Shown here: positions 46,646 to 59,000 of the stretch, piece after piece
Layout of the letters: every line of letters starts with the position of its first letter
Numbering within the stretch: the stretch's first letter is position 1
From: Edaphochlamys debaryana
Taxonomy: Eukaryota > Chlorophyta > Chlorophyceae > Chlamydomonadales
Direction of reading: 5' to 3'
NCBI GenBank assembly: GCA_016858145.1
Contig: JAEHOE010000200.1
Span: 62,001-126,000, forward strand
DNA length: 64,000 nucleotides
Made by a program: the position numbers and the translations under genes
The notes under the pieces: generated by a model
Databases searched by the model: none
What the model saw: only the letters and a program-made list of their open reading frames with translations
What the model was told of the DNA's origin: nothing

Positions 46646-49600
46646 GGAGGGCCATCGACAGCCCCGGGCCTCGTGGGGACGACGGAGGACACGCACTGTC
46701 TTCCGTGGGCGGAGCGGAGGCAGCATGTGTGCAGCGAGGCGGCGGCGCAGCGGGCGCAAGCTCGGCGCGTTTGGCTCCAGCGGCCAGGCAACTCCAGGGG
46801 ACTACCGGTACGCAAATGCTGCCCATGCCGCTGCCCATGCCGAGCAGTTGGTCCTCCGTGGGCCATGCATGGCGGTGCGACCGCCTCTGCATGCGGCAGG
46901 TGCACTGCAGCCCTGCCGCAAGCCGTCCTTGTCTACCGGATCAAGGTCCCTGGTTTACCGGATCAAGGTCCCTGGTTACCCGGGGGTCTCGCCCAGCGGC
47001 CTGGCTGCGGCCCCTGAACGGCGCACTCGGCTGCGGCTGCTGCTCCCAGGTGCAGAGCGGGACGCAGTTCCATGCGGCCACGGGGCCTTTGCTTGCTCGA
47101 GGGCTGGCGGGTGAGGGAGAGTTTGTTGGGAGCGTCGCACGTAACTGCTGTTGGGGCAGCAGCTGCAAAAGCGAGCTAGTATTTGTGCTTGGTGCGCCCG
47201 GCGACATTAGAAGCTGCAATTCTGGATGGGGGGGGTGTCATCCATGTGAACTGGGATTGCTAATGCGGGACCGGCACGATCTAGCGGTACATGAATCGAG
47301 TGCACGCATCGGGCCCGATCGAGGTACTGCCTGCGGCGGCCTAAGACCCGGGGCCAGGCAGTCCTAGCGCACTGTCGTGCAGCGGAAGCTGCTGTCCGGG
47401 CCTGATGTAAGAAGGCGGAGATGCTAGCTTAGGCTGCTCTAAACCAGCTCTTGATTTGCCAGAACCTACGCGTCATGGTGCACCCGCATACCAGCAAAGG
47501 TTGATGTCATGTTATACCAGCGTAACCCGGCGTGCCACAAGTGTGCCGTCCGGAGTGCTCAGTCCCCAGACAGCCTTGAAGAAGAGGAGGAGGCTCCGAG
47601 AGTGCCCCACTGCCCCTGGGCTCTTGGTTGCACCAGCACTGATGATGTAGGCGCGGGGATTCCGGGCAACACGGGGTACGAACTGCGAAGGGCTCGTGGC
47701 CTCGGCCTCGGCTCTCGTCGTGCTATCAGCATGTGCCGCGGCCGCCCGCCCTGCTTCGGGCCTCCCTTACCGCGCAACACACGTGACTCTGCAAAGTCTG
47801 CTCTCGCGGTTCATCTGCATGGAAAGCATTGCGGAGCCCGCCCCAGACCTCCCACATCGAGGTCACCTTGCTTGCAACACTTTCCCTCGCTCTGAGCGGC
47901 CCGAGGACACTGTGACGTGGGGCCGGAACCATAGTGCCCCTAAACGCCTTGGCGCCACGCCACGCGAGGGACGCTACGGACGACGTGCAGCCCGCGGCGG
48001 GGCTGACCATACCTCCAACCGCAGGCCGCCGGGAGCCATTCGCCGCGCCGGTGTCCTCGGGCCGGGTGCCATTGTTGTTGTTGTTACACGGACGTGGTAC
48101 CAGCAGTGAACTCCCATTCGGGCCGTAGGCCATAGGGATAGGTCCAGCGACAGCGTGAACAAGGTCAGCGGAATCCAGGATGCGATGGTTACAGCAGGAA
48201 CCGCCGCCAGAAGGGGAGGGGGTGAGCGAGAGCGCCACCTAATCCAGCCTTGCCCAGGAGCACGGCATGCGACAGGCAACTCTAAGCGCCCACATGACCC
48301 CAGGCCGGTGTCGCCGCCGCACTGGCTGCCACTCCCCCGACAAGCCCCGCCGCCGTCGCTGCTGCCCCGCTGCCTCACGGCCAGGGGTCCCCTTCTCACG
48401 GCAGCGCCGATGCGCCTGCCGCAGCCGACACAGAGGCAACAGGGACACAGGCCTGCCAGTGAGCCCCTGCACGGAGAGCGCGGGGAGACACGTGCAAGCG
48501 AGCCGGGTTCGCGCGACGGTGAGTGGGCCGGCCACTCAGTAAGAAGCCGTTAGGGAGCTTGTGGCATCGCGGGCTGGGCGTGAATCGCAGCAAGAGAAGG
48601 AAAGAGCCCACCCCCCTTCCAGCACGCCACCGGCGTCCTTGCCATAGTTGCCAAGCATGTGGTTATATCTCGCATACTGCATGCTGCAAACCAGACACAC
48701 CGTGTACCGTGTGCTGGCCGGCGGTGCAGGGCCGTCGTGACTCGGTCCTGTTCGATGCCGGGGGTGTGGAGGCGTACATGGGGGCAAGCGCATATGTACG
48801 ACTACCTGCCGGAGCTGGCTCGTGGTCTCCTGAGTCCTGAATACCTCCTCCAGCCGCCTCCTGCTCAGCACACCCCCTACTCCAGCGATTCCTTGAGGCT
48901 GGTGTGGCACTGCGGGGATAACCCAGGGGAAGCCTGCGTGTGCCTGTGCGGTGGGGGACAGGCGCCGTCACAGGGGACACGATCCAATCGGTCTCAAGGC
49001 GCTCCTCGTGCAGGATGCAAGGACACGGGGGAGGTGGCACCAACACTTACCTCAACTGATCGTCGGGGAATCCTTTGCAGGAAACACAAGGTACCAGAGC
49101 GCTGCCTGCCTTGGAGCAGGCTGCTTACATATGGACCGCAAGGGAGGTAGCCGCTGATCAGGACGGTCAGCACGACGCGCCTAGGAAATAGGAATTCAAG
49201 CTCAGGGCGCGGGCTTGCTGGTGGCCGAAGCGCTTGATCCGAGACAGAATTGTATATATGTGACGCGCAGGTGCAGCTTACATGGTGGGAGAAGCACACG
49301 GGGGCCCGGGGCCCGAGCGGGGGAGGGCACGAATCGTACCCGGCGTCATCCGGGTAGCCGTCGTGTCAGACGAGCCTCTCTCGGCAACACACAACAACGA
49401 ACGCGCCGAGTCGGGCCTACTTCATAGCTTTCGCATCACACAGCTAGCGAGAGTTGCTTTTACCCCTAAGTCTTCACCAGGCTCTTGTGACCGAGCCGCG
49501 GTAGAAGTTACGCTTGGTACCTGAGAACCCCTGTGTTTGTAAAGCCCATCATACAAGGTCGAAAACTTGACCAGAAGGCGCGTCAAGGCTAGCAGGCCAT

Positions 49601-49725
49601 GGGCACACGCTGTGTGGGGCGCTCGTAGCCGCGCAGCCGCAGCAGAGTCTCACGAGCCCTGGACGGTGTCAGCCTGGCATGAGCAGCGCAGGCGGGAGGC
49701 CGGCGTGAGGACGCGCGACCCGGCT
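46646..49725. other. 3' UTR, intergenic region and receptor-kinase upstream region
   Basis: No gene is supported in 3.1 kb. The first ~765 bases are likely the SNARE 3' UTR. A 20-bp direct repeat (TACCGGATCAAGGTCCCTGG) occurs twice at about 46938-46978. A GTATATATG stretch at about 49252 is a possible but distant TATA-like element for the kinase. Confidence 0.4.
47406..47410 (+). terminator. TGTAA polyadenylation signal
   Basis: TGTAA, the usual poly(A) signal of chlamydomonadalean algae, lies 760 bp past the SNARE stop. It is the first instance I saw on this strand after the gene. Confidence 0.4.
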
Positions 49726-52700
49726 ATGAGTAAAAACAGAAGCGCCGGGTTGAGGCTCGCGCTGGTCACCTGCTGGCTTGCCTACGCCCGCCTGGCTCTT
49801 GCGGCTGCATGCTCGGTACCGTGTGGCCCCGGCGCCCTAGACGCTGCGTCCCCCAGCGTCTGGCGGTTGTCGGGGCCATGCTGCCTCGAACCGGGGAACG
49901 GGACCTCGGAGCGGTCCATTCAGGCGCGAGAGCTGCGGAGCTGGCTGTCCAGCAGCGCTCCTTCAACCGCCCCTGTGCGGCTTGAGGACGTTGAGCTCGC
50001 AGGGACGTGTGCAATGGTCTGGGCACTTCAGGCGCAGGCCTGCAGCTTTCGAGCATCGGCCTTTTGGCCACCAGCAGGATTCCAGGTGCGAAACAGCGTT
50101 TTGGCCTGAGGAGTGACCATGACTTGCCACCCTGCACGTGAGGCCGCACTCCCGCCTCGGGCCGCCTTGCCTGCCTGCGCCTCAGCCCCTCCCCGCTCTC
50201 CCCTCCCCCGCCCAGGTTGGTCCCGGCTTCGCCTTCTTCCCCACATTTACCGGCGCCGATAACAGCGCGGCCACGCGGCTCAACGTAACCTGCGACCCCG
50301 CAGCGTGGGCAGCTCTGTCGTCGGCAAACCCCCTCCTCCCGTGTGGCACAGCCTCCGTGGCCTCCGCCGCTGAGCTCCTTGCGGCCCTGGCGTCGCTACA
50401 GCCCTCCCATGCCCGCATCCTGGTCACTCTTATCGCCAACATAACTCTTCCCAGCGCCATGACGCCCTACGCCGACGACTCCCCAGACGACTCGTCGCCG
50501 CTAGCCGTGCTCTACCGCGACACGACCTTGGTTGGCGGCACCGGAAACACCGGAGGTGACCCCCGTGTTGAGCTCGACCTCAACGGCCGCAGGAACGCAT
50601 TCGCGCTGGTACAGGCGGGCGCTTCGGCCGGCGTTCCCGCGGACCTCATTGCTGCCGCGAGCGTCCCGGGTGGCGGGCCGGGCAGCCCAGCCATAAGGCA
50701 CGTAACCCTGACTATGGCTGATCTGGTTGTTGTCAACATACCCGTGGGGCGCCCGTCGTCATGGCCGATCGGGCTGCTGAGTACGGACATGGATCACGTG
50801 GGGCTGAACAGGTGTGGCGGGGTTGGGGGATGGGGGCGGCCGACATTGTGTCATGCACAGGGGCTGGCGAGGGCCGGGCGGGAGGGCTGGGCGAGGAGGG
50901 CGTCGGACATCCTTGGCAGCGACAGCACGGCGTGCAGGGGCATCAAGGCAACCTGAGCATGCATGTGTCCCTGCCTGTGTCTCTCTGCCTCACTGCACAA
51001 ATTTCTTCCAACTCCGCGTCGCTGGCGCAGGAGCGCGGGCTCGCCCTTCCAGCTGTACCATCTACGCGTCATTATCGTGCTTCAGCCGGGGCTCGTTCGC
51101 TACTACTCGGCGTGGTGGGTCAGGGACAGCTGAGGGAGCAACCCGACGTGCTGCGTTTGGGCCGTATTTGAGCCAACCAATTGCGCTACCGCTTGACTCA
51201 TCACCACTGCCCTGCCTGCGCGTCTCCTCGCGGCCCAGGTACCACCGCTATACCTCGCCCATGCTGGATGAGCGGTCGGGTTCGGCCTGGGTGGGAGACC
51301 TCATGAATCCCGCTGTGCAGGTGCGTAGAGTTGGGGGCCAGGGTTGATCTACGGGGGCTGGGCCAGGCTGGCAGCGCTGCGGCCCCGTCGCAACGAGCGA
51401 CCTCTTGTTGAGCGAGGCCCTCGATGGAACAACCGCGCACCCCCGCGTCCGTCGTACAGGTGGTTGACGTGGACGGCTACCTGACGCTGCACGGCACCAC
51501 TCGTTCGTACGTCGACAAGTACAACGTCACTGCGAAGTCCACGAGGCTGCTGACGGCCGCCACCACGTGCCCCGTGGACTTGTGGGCGATCGAGGACCCG
51601 CCCGCGGCGCCCACCACCATCACCTTTGCGGCCAACGGCAGCCAGCTGCTGCAGAGGATGCAGGTGTGCAGCCTTGGGCGGGCGCCGCTGGGGACGCAAC
51701 TCGCGGTGACGCATGCGTTCACGCGTAGAGCGCTTGCTAAGGGCAAGGGCGCGGGGGTGGTCTGCGGGTGTGCGGAGCCCACCCTGCTCGAGGGCCGGGA
51801 TCCTAGAAACTCAAGCTCTCTGCAAGCGCGGGCCGCTCAGCATGGTAAGGGCGCCCACCCGCCGTGCGCCTTGCGCCGTGCGCGGGCCGTTGCCTGCCGC
51901 CACAAGTGTGCCGTTAATGACTCGTCGCCGTCCTTTTCTCGCAATGCAACCATGCAGGACATGTGGACGGGTCCGCGCGTAATCGTGCTGATGGGTGACG
52001 TTCCCAACACCATGATTTGGCCGAAGGTGCGGCCCACGGGCGCCAGGGGAAAGCAGGGAGCGTGAGGAGGTGGGGGCTGGTGCCGGTTGTTTGCGTAAAG
52101 GGGCACTCACGACAGGGTACCAGAGCGCCTGCAGTTGCCCCGGTTACGCAACGCTGCTCAGCGCTGGCAGCACCGCTCAAGCAGGGCCCTATATCCCTCC
52201 CCAACCATGTCTCCTTTCCTTTCCTTGGCCCGCCCGCCCTGCAGGAGGACACCCAACTCGCCTTCTCGCTCACGATTGCTGCCGCCTCGCCCGACGCGCG
52301 ACCCGAGCTGGACATGCGCGGGGTGGTTCGCGCCCGCACGGCGCCCGGCTACAAGGTGTCTTTCCGCAACATCCGCGCGACGCACTTGTGGCCCTCGGTG
52401 TCATGGGCACTCTCCGAGGCGCCAGACAGCCTGCCGGGCGTGCCGGGGTACGATGCATGGCGTAGCAGGCGAGTCGCGGGCGGGAGGTCAACCGTTACCG
52501 TTGACCGTTAACGTGTACGCGGCTGGGGGCTTGGGTGGGGTGGCGGTCGGTGGGGTGTGCAGAGCTGCCACGACTGCGAATTTTGCTTGCCCTGTTACAG
52601 GAGGTCGCTTGCACTGCTTGGGGGCTAGTGCTTGCCCTGATTTCGGACAGCTCGGTCCCTTGCCACACGCCCCAACCGGCACGCAATACCCGCTTCCCTC

Positions 52701-55700
52701 CTCTTCCGCCGCAGGTGCCTGCCGGGTTCGCTCCAGGTCTCGCAGGTCGGGGCGTACGAGATGCACGGCAGCGTCATGGAAATGGACCCAGGTGCGGCCA
52801 CACCCGTCTTCTCCAAACCCGAGCGCGCGCGCGCACACCGTATCTGCAAAACGCGCCCGTCGGCCCTGTGCTCCTGGCCCCATTCCTACGCCGCATTCCT
52901 ACGCCGTATCTGCTAAACTTCTGTGCCGCACCGCGCACCACCCCTTCCCACACGCACCGACCCGCGCTGCCGCTGTGCCCCTGCACGCGCCCCACTCCCA
53001 CATCTCTCCACGAGCGTTACTTCAACCCTTGACGCCTCCGTTGTGACGCCTCTAGCGCGCGGGCGTATGGCCGTAGACTGCTTTCACTTACTCACAGCCG
53101 CTGCTATAACCCTTGACGCCTCCTCCATTGTGACGCCTTTGGCTAGCGGGCTCCTACCGTATGTGTGGAGACTGCGTGTACTTATACTCAGCTCGCAGGC
53201 CCCCGACTGTGCCCTTGCCCCCCGCCATCCCCTCAGATGTATACTCTCTCATGCTTTCCTACAACAACCTCCTGTGCGCGGACAACCGCACCGCCGCCGC
53301 TGGCGTCGCCTGCCCGCCGCCGCCGCTCCGACCCGATGGCTCCAGCTCCGCCTTCCCATTCGTCCCCGCCTCCCTCAAAACCTTCATGGAGAGATTGTTC
53401 CGCGTGGGCGGGCAGGAGCCAGTGAGTTGGGGCCTTGCAAGGGCCGGGGGGGGCCTGGGGTGGTCCTGGTCCTGGGCCTGGGCCTGCGTCCGGTTTGGAT
53501 GAGGCGGCTGGACCACCGACCGTGGTTTCCTTGGCGGGAACAGGATGGTGGGCAGGGTCAGAGATATGATGGGTTGCATGGGATGCATACGGCAGGCCGA
53601 CCACAGCCTGGACCGCTGTGGTGAGAGCCACTCGAACAGTAACAACCAGGCCCCCGATCTCATCCTGCTCCCGCTCGTCCATTTGCCCAACCGCCCAACC
53701 GCAGATCGTGGTGGCCTCCCCCGACTCGGATTCCATGTTTCTGGCGTCCAACACCTTCGGCCGCACTTACCTGAACTCAACCGTCTTCAAGCGCAGCCCC
53801 GCGGCGTTAGACATGGCGGAATCACCCTGCGGCCTGCGTGCGAGTGGGTAGCGTGGGTGCGGTCGGGGAGCCTGCGCGGGCGTTGGGGGAGAGCGGGAGG
53901 GCAGGGCAGCCGTCGCGGCCCGTTGTTGCTGCGCGGGAGGGGGCAGGGCACCCTTAAGGAGCGTATGGCGGGACAAAGTGGTGGGTTGGGTGTGGCGAGC
54001 TGGAGGGGTTTTACCTGAACTGTACCGGTACGCTCGTGACCCCCCGTCCGACCCCTCCTCACGGCGCAGTGCTCAACCTCCTGAGGGCGGCGCAAAACGC
54101 CACCTTCACCCCGCCGCCGCCGGTTGCCGTACCTCTGGCAGCCGCGACGGACAGCGGCGGCGGCGGCGGCAGCAACACGGCCCTCGTGGCGGGCGTGGCG
54201 GCCGCCGCCGGGTTCGTCGCTCTCGCAGCCGTCGCGACGGCAGCCGCCATGTTTTGGATTCGGAGGCATCCGCCACCAGCGGAGGACCTAGAGGCGGGTG
54301 ACGAGGCCAAGGCCGGGGTGGCCCTGCTTGGGAAGGGCTCAGCGCCTGGCGATCCCGCGCTCGGAACGGGGACGGGCTCCCACAGTCGGTCCAACCACGC
54401 GGCGGGTTCCGCCGGGTCCAAGCCAGCAAACAGCGGCAAGGCCAGCAGCGGCCGAGCGGGCAGCGGCGCCGACGGCTCGCCCTTGGCCGCCACGCCGGCG
54501 GGCCCCATGGTCGCGCTGCTGACGGAGCCGCCGCCGCCGCCGCCAGCGCATCCCGCGCCCGCCGCGGCGGCGGCGCTAACGGTGTCGGTAGCGGTGCCCG
54601 CGCGGCAGGTGCAGCAGCCGGCGGCGGCGCAAGCCGCGGCGGCGCCGGCAGCGCCGCCGACGTCGCCTGCCGCAGCGGCGCCAGAGCCGGACCTGCATCG
54701 CGGCAGCGCTTTCAGCCATAGCTTCGTACGAGGAGACCTGGAGCCGGGGCAAGGCCAGGCAGCCACCATGTTTGAACAGGTCTTGGCACGAGACGGCTTC
54801 GAGAGGCCCCCCCCGCCGCCCTTCGGCCTACCTCTTGCAGCCGTCGCTTCCTGCACGGCCGCCGTCCCGACCGCGTTCGCGGGGGCCCTGGGTCCGGCCT
54901 ATCCGAAGACGACGGTGTCAGAAGCAGCCACCGTTTCTGCCGCAACGGCGGCGGTCTCGCCGACGGCGGCGGCGCCGGAGGCCGGCGGCGCGCACGGGTT
55001 CTCGGTCGTAGGTCCCGCTGCCGCCGCGGCGGCGGCGGCCATGGCCGCCGGCCGGGCGGTGGCGGGCGGCGGCGGCTGCTATAGCACAGACCTGCGCTCC
55101 CCAGGTCTGACCACGGGCACGAGCGTTACGAGCGGCTCGGCCGGAGCGGACGCGCATCGCATGCTGACCGGAGAGATCGATGGCATGATTCGCAAGTTTG
55201 AGGTGCGTAGCCCAGCCCCAGCTAGGCCTGCTGAAGAGCAAGCGAGCGAGCGCGAAAGGGTGTGTTGATTCAGGCGCCCGCGTGTGCCTTTTCTGGCCTC
55301 TCGGTATCGAGCCGGGCCCTCGCGCGAGTGCTGGCTGCCTGGGGGCAGCACTGACGTAGACTCACCTGATAGTGAATGTAGTGCATGTACAGAGCACAGC
55401 GGGTACTCCACAGGTATCTGTACTCCGCTGAACCCGCCCCTTGCTGACTGTGAAACCCTCGGACAGAAGACCACGACGGCCGCTGTCCCGGGCCTGACGA
55501 CTCCCAACAGCTCGAGGCAAGAAGTGTTGGGCGCAGGAGCTAACGGTGAGCGAAAGCGTGGATGAGCTGCCTTGCCCCCCGGGCTCGAGGGATTGCGCAA
55601 TCGGCGTGTTGCCAAAGCGTGATGCTGCAGCAAGGATTTCGGGGAAGAACGGGAGAGCCGGCATGCGGGATGGTTACAGAGAAATTGACCGCCGGGGCGC

Positions 55701-55980
55701 GTGCCCACACCAATTCTGACGGTGTCTTGCCCGTGCTTGCCTCCTCCTCAGGCGTTGTGTACAAGGGTGAGCCTTGCCGCGTGGGATGGCAGGGGGGTGG
55801 TGTAGGGGCGGGGAAACTGGAGCAGGACAGCCCTCCGTGCTCCTGTGGGGCTTGCTGTCGGCACGCCTGCCTCCCCGCGTCGGCCTCAACCGCCGCCTGC
55901 ACCCGCCTGTGCCACCACCCCTCACCCCAAAGGCGAATGGCGCGGCCTCCCTGTGGCCATCAAGGTCGTTCTCTTGCAGG

Positions 55981-56012
<32 letters not shown>

Positions 56013-59000
56013 GGCTTGCAGGTGTACAGTGGGTCGGGCCGGGTTGTGCGACAGGCTGCTGGCATCCGCTAGCCTGCCCTCGCTGCATGGGCTGCTGCTG
56101 CTGCTGCTGCATCGGCTGCTGCGTGAGGGCTCATGCCGCTGTTTCTTCCCCTGCGTCTCCACGCCTCTCTGCCCTCGCTGGCACGCTAGGAGCGGCTCGT
56201 CTCACCCCGTCCGTTGTACTCCTTGCCGTCACCTGACTTGCCCGGAACGCGCGTTGACACCTCGCGCGCTCGCCCGCTCCTTCCCGCCCGCAGGAGGGAG
56301 ACTCTGCCGCACGGCGGGAGCGGCTCATCCGGGAGGTGGCCCTCTCTGCCACTCTGTCGCACCCCAACGTGGTGGCAACCTACAACTACACAGTGCAGGT
56401 GGGCACGTGGCGGTTGGCGGTTGTCCTTTGGCGGTTGGTGCGAGCGGCGGGCAGTAAAGGTTTATGCAGATGGGTGGGGGCCGGGTGGAGGCCGTGAGCT
56501 GGGTGAGCCAAGCGTGGGACAAGAGAGCGGGTCCTCGCCATCGCAATCCACCGTGGAACGATCGGCGGCCTTGCTCTGACGAGCCTCCTGCTTTCCGTTG
56601 CAGCCAATCGAGGGACCCGTCACGGCTGCCGCGGTGGCGGGTACCGGTAACGGAGGGCCGATGCTCGCTGGGGCGCTGCCCCTCATGCACAGGTAAGGCG
56701 GGATCAGCTGGGAAGGTCTTGCGACGAGCTGTTTTGCCAAGGCATGGGCCCTAGAGCATGCACCCAGCTTCCTGTATACGCGTACCACCATAGTTCTTGA
56801 AACACATGTTTGCGTTTCCGACCATCCCCTCAGGCCCAACACGGTTGACCCGGGAGCTCGCTGGGCGCCGGGCGCAGCCCGCCCGCCCGCCTTCCCCGCT
56901 GCTGACGTGGTCTTCGCCTACAAGCTCTCCATCGTCATGTCGTACTGCGATCGCGGCACGTTGCGTGATGCGATCCGCGAGGGCTTACTCAGGCAGCCGT
57001 GGCAGCCGGCGGCGCCTCCGGCCTCCGGCTGGGCTACTGCAACTGGCGGCGCCAGCAGCGTCGAAGGCAGCGGCAGCGGGGGAGCGGCAGCGGCCCACGC
57101 CCAGACGGCTGCGTTGGGCACGGGCGCAGCCGCGGTGACCGGGGGGCGCGGGGCGCCCTCGAGCCCCAGCTGCAGCCCTCCCAAAGAGGCTGAGAAGGTC
57201 AAGGAGGAGGAGGAAGCAGGGATACCAAGGCGTGCGGGCGCGGCCGCGCCCGACGATGCAGAGGCGGAAGAGGTGCCGGTGGGACCAGAAGCGGGCGGGC
57301 AGCGGCGGCTCAGGTCGCCGCCGCCCTCCTACGCCCCCTCGGGGTATGGTCGTGTGGAGACTTGGAACGACCTGCGCGCCTCTCCCAACCAGGTAGGCGG
57401 GAAGGCCCGGACCCAGGGGGCGCCGTGCAGGCGCGGCGGGGCCGGCGGGCTGGCGCGGTGCTCCGGCCCAGGCAACGCCTTTGGAAGCACTACCCTCTGC
57501 CGAGTTCACCGTGCTTGGAGCTGACAGGCGCTAACCCCCTGTTGGCTTGCCACATCCTCCCGCGCACCCGCCCCCGCCTGTTGCTCGACCCTGACCCCGA
57601 GTCCCCGACCCCGCCCTCCTCCCCGCTGCAGCCCATGGCGCTCTTTGCTGCTCTGGACGTGGCCCGGGGCATGGCGTACCTGCACGCATGCAACGTGGTG
57701 CACGGGGACCTGTCTCTGCAGGTGGGTGGGTGGGGGGCGGGGCGGGGCGGGTGTATGGTTGGATGGTCAGCATGTGCTGGTGTGCGGCGGGAGCACCTGC
57801 CAAGGCTGCCTTGAGTACGGTGACTCCGGTCTAAGGGCGGGTTGCGGAGCGCGCACCAGAGGTGCAGTTGGATGGAGAGGAGTGTTTCCCTGTAAACGGC
57901 TCTGGCAGCCAGCAGAGTGCGCGTGGCAAGACCGCGTTCAAGCTCATCGCTCCCCTTGGCCCCCACCCCCCAACCACCCCAACAGAACATCCTCATCACC
58001 TCCTCCACGCCGGTCTTCCCGGAGTCCACCGCCGCCGCCGCCTTCTCCTCCCTCTCCACCAGCAGCAACATCACACCCTTCATGACAGGCGCCACTGGCC
58101 TCTCCAGAATGGCAGCGGCACTCCACGGCGTGTTGGGGAAGCTCCACGACGACGAGGGCACGGGCTCTGCCGGCAGCGCGGCTGGCGCCGGCTGCGCTCC
58201 GCTGCGGCCCCCTTCGGGCGCCCTGGATACCGGTAAAACCAAGCTGCCGCCCACGGCCGAGGTCCCGTCGGGTGAGGTGTGCGAGGCGAGCCTCGCCGGG
58301 CCCTGCCGCTGCGGCCTCAGCCCGCCCACCCCCGACGCAATTGTGACGGCAGGGGCCTGCATAACGGACAGCAACGACCCCGCCGCCGCGCCGACGGTGG
58401 CGGCGGGCGCCGCCGCCGCTGGCGGCGCCGCCAGCAAGCGCGCCGTACGGGCCTTGGCGGCGGCAGTCGCCGACGGCCTCCGCGGCAGCTCCGAAACCAC
58501 CCCCGACGTCGATGCAGACCTCACCCTTGCCACCGGCTCTGCCTCCGCCTGCGCCTCCGCTTCCGCCTCGGCGACCGCATCCGCGTCGGCGGCGCGTGTC
58601 GCCGCCGCCGCTGGCGGCGCCGCCGGCGGCACGACGGGCGGGCTCAGCATCGAGACCAACGCCACCGAGCCCATGCTGTGGGCTCTACCCGAGGAGGCGC
58701 CCACGCCGCCGCTGTCGCACTGCACGGCCACCGGCCTGGGCGGCGAGGGCGGGCAGCGCGGGATGGTGCGGCGCGCGCAGGCGGTGCTGCCGCTACTGAG
58801 CCAGGTGGGTGGCAGGGCTTGGTGAAAAAAGGGTTGGAGTTGTCGGGGTGTGTGCTGACCCGGTGCTAGTTCCGAGCGGGTAGCGGCGCGGGCCATTGTG
58901 GGCTGATGAAGATGGAGCCAGAACGGGGTAGCGTTTGCCAGTATCTCACCCGTGCGTCCCCCTGTCTTGCTCCTTGTCATGCAACTTCAGGTCTTCAAAA

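Noticed and set aside
56294..56398. Suspected frameshift in the receptor-kinase exon with RERLIREVALSATLSHPN
   Set aside because: Careful recounting of the bases around 56339-56344 gives 105 nt and an uninterrupted frame.
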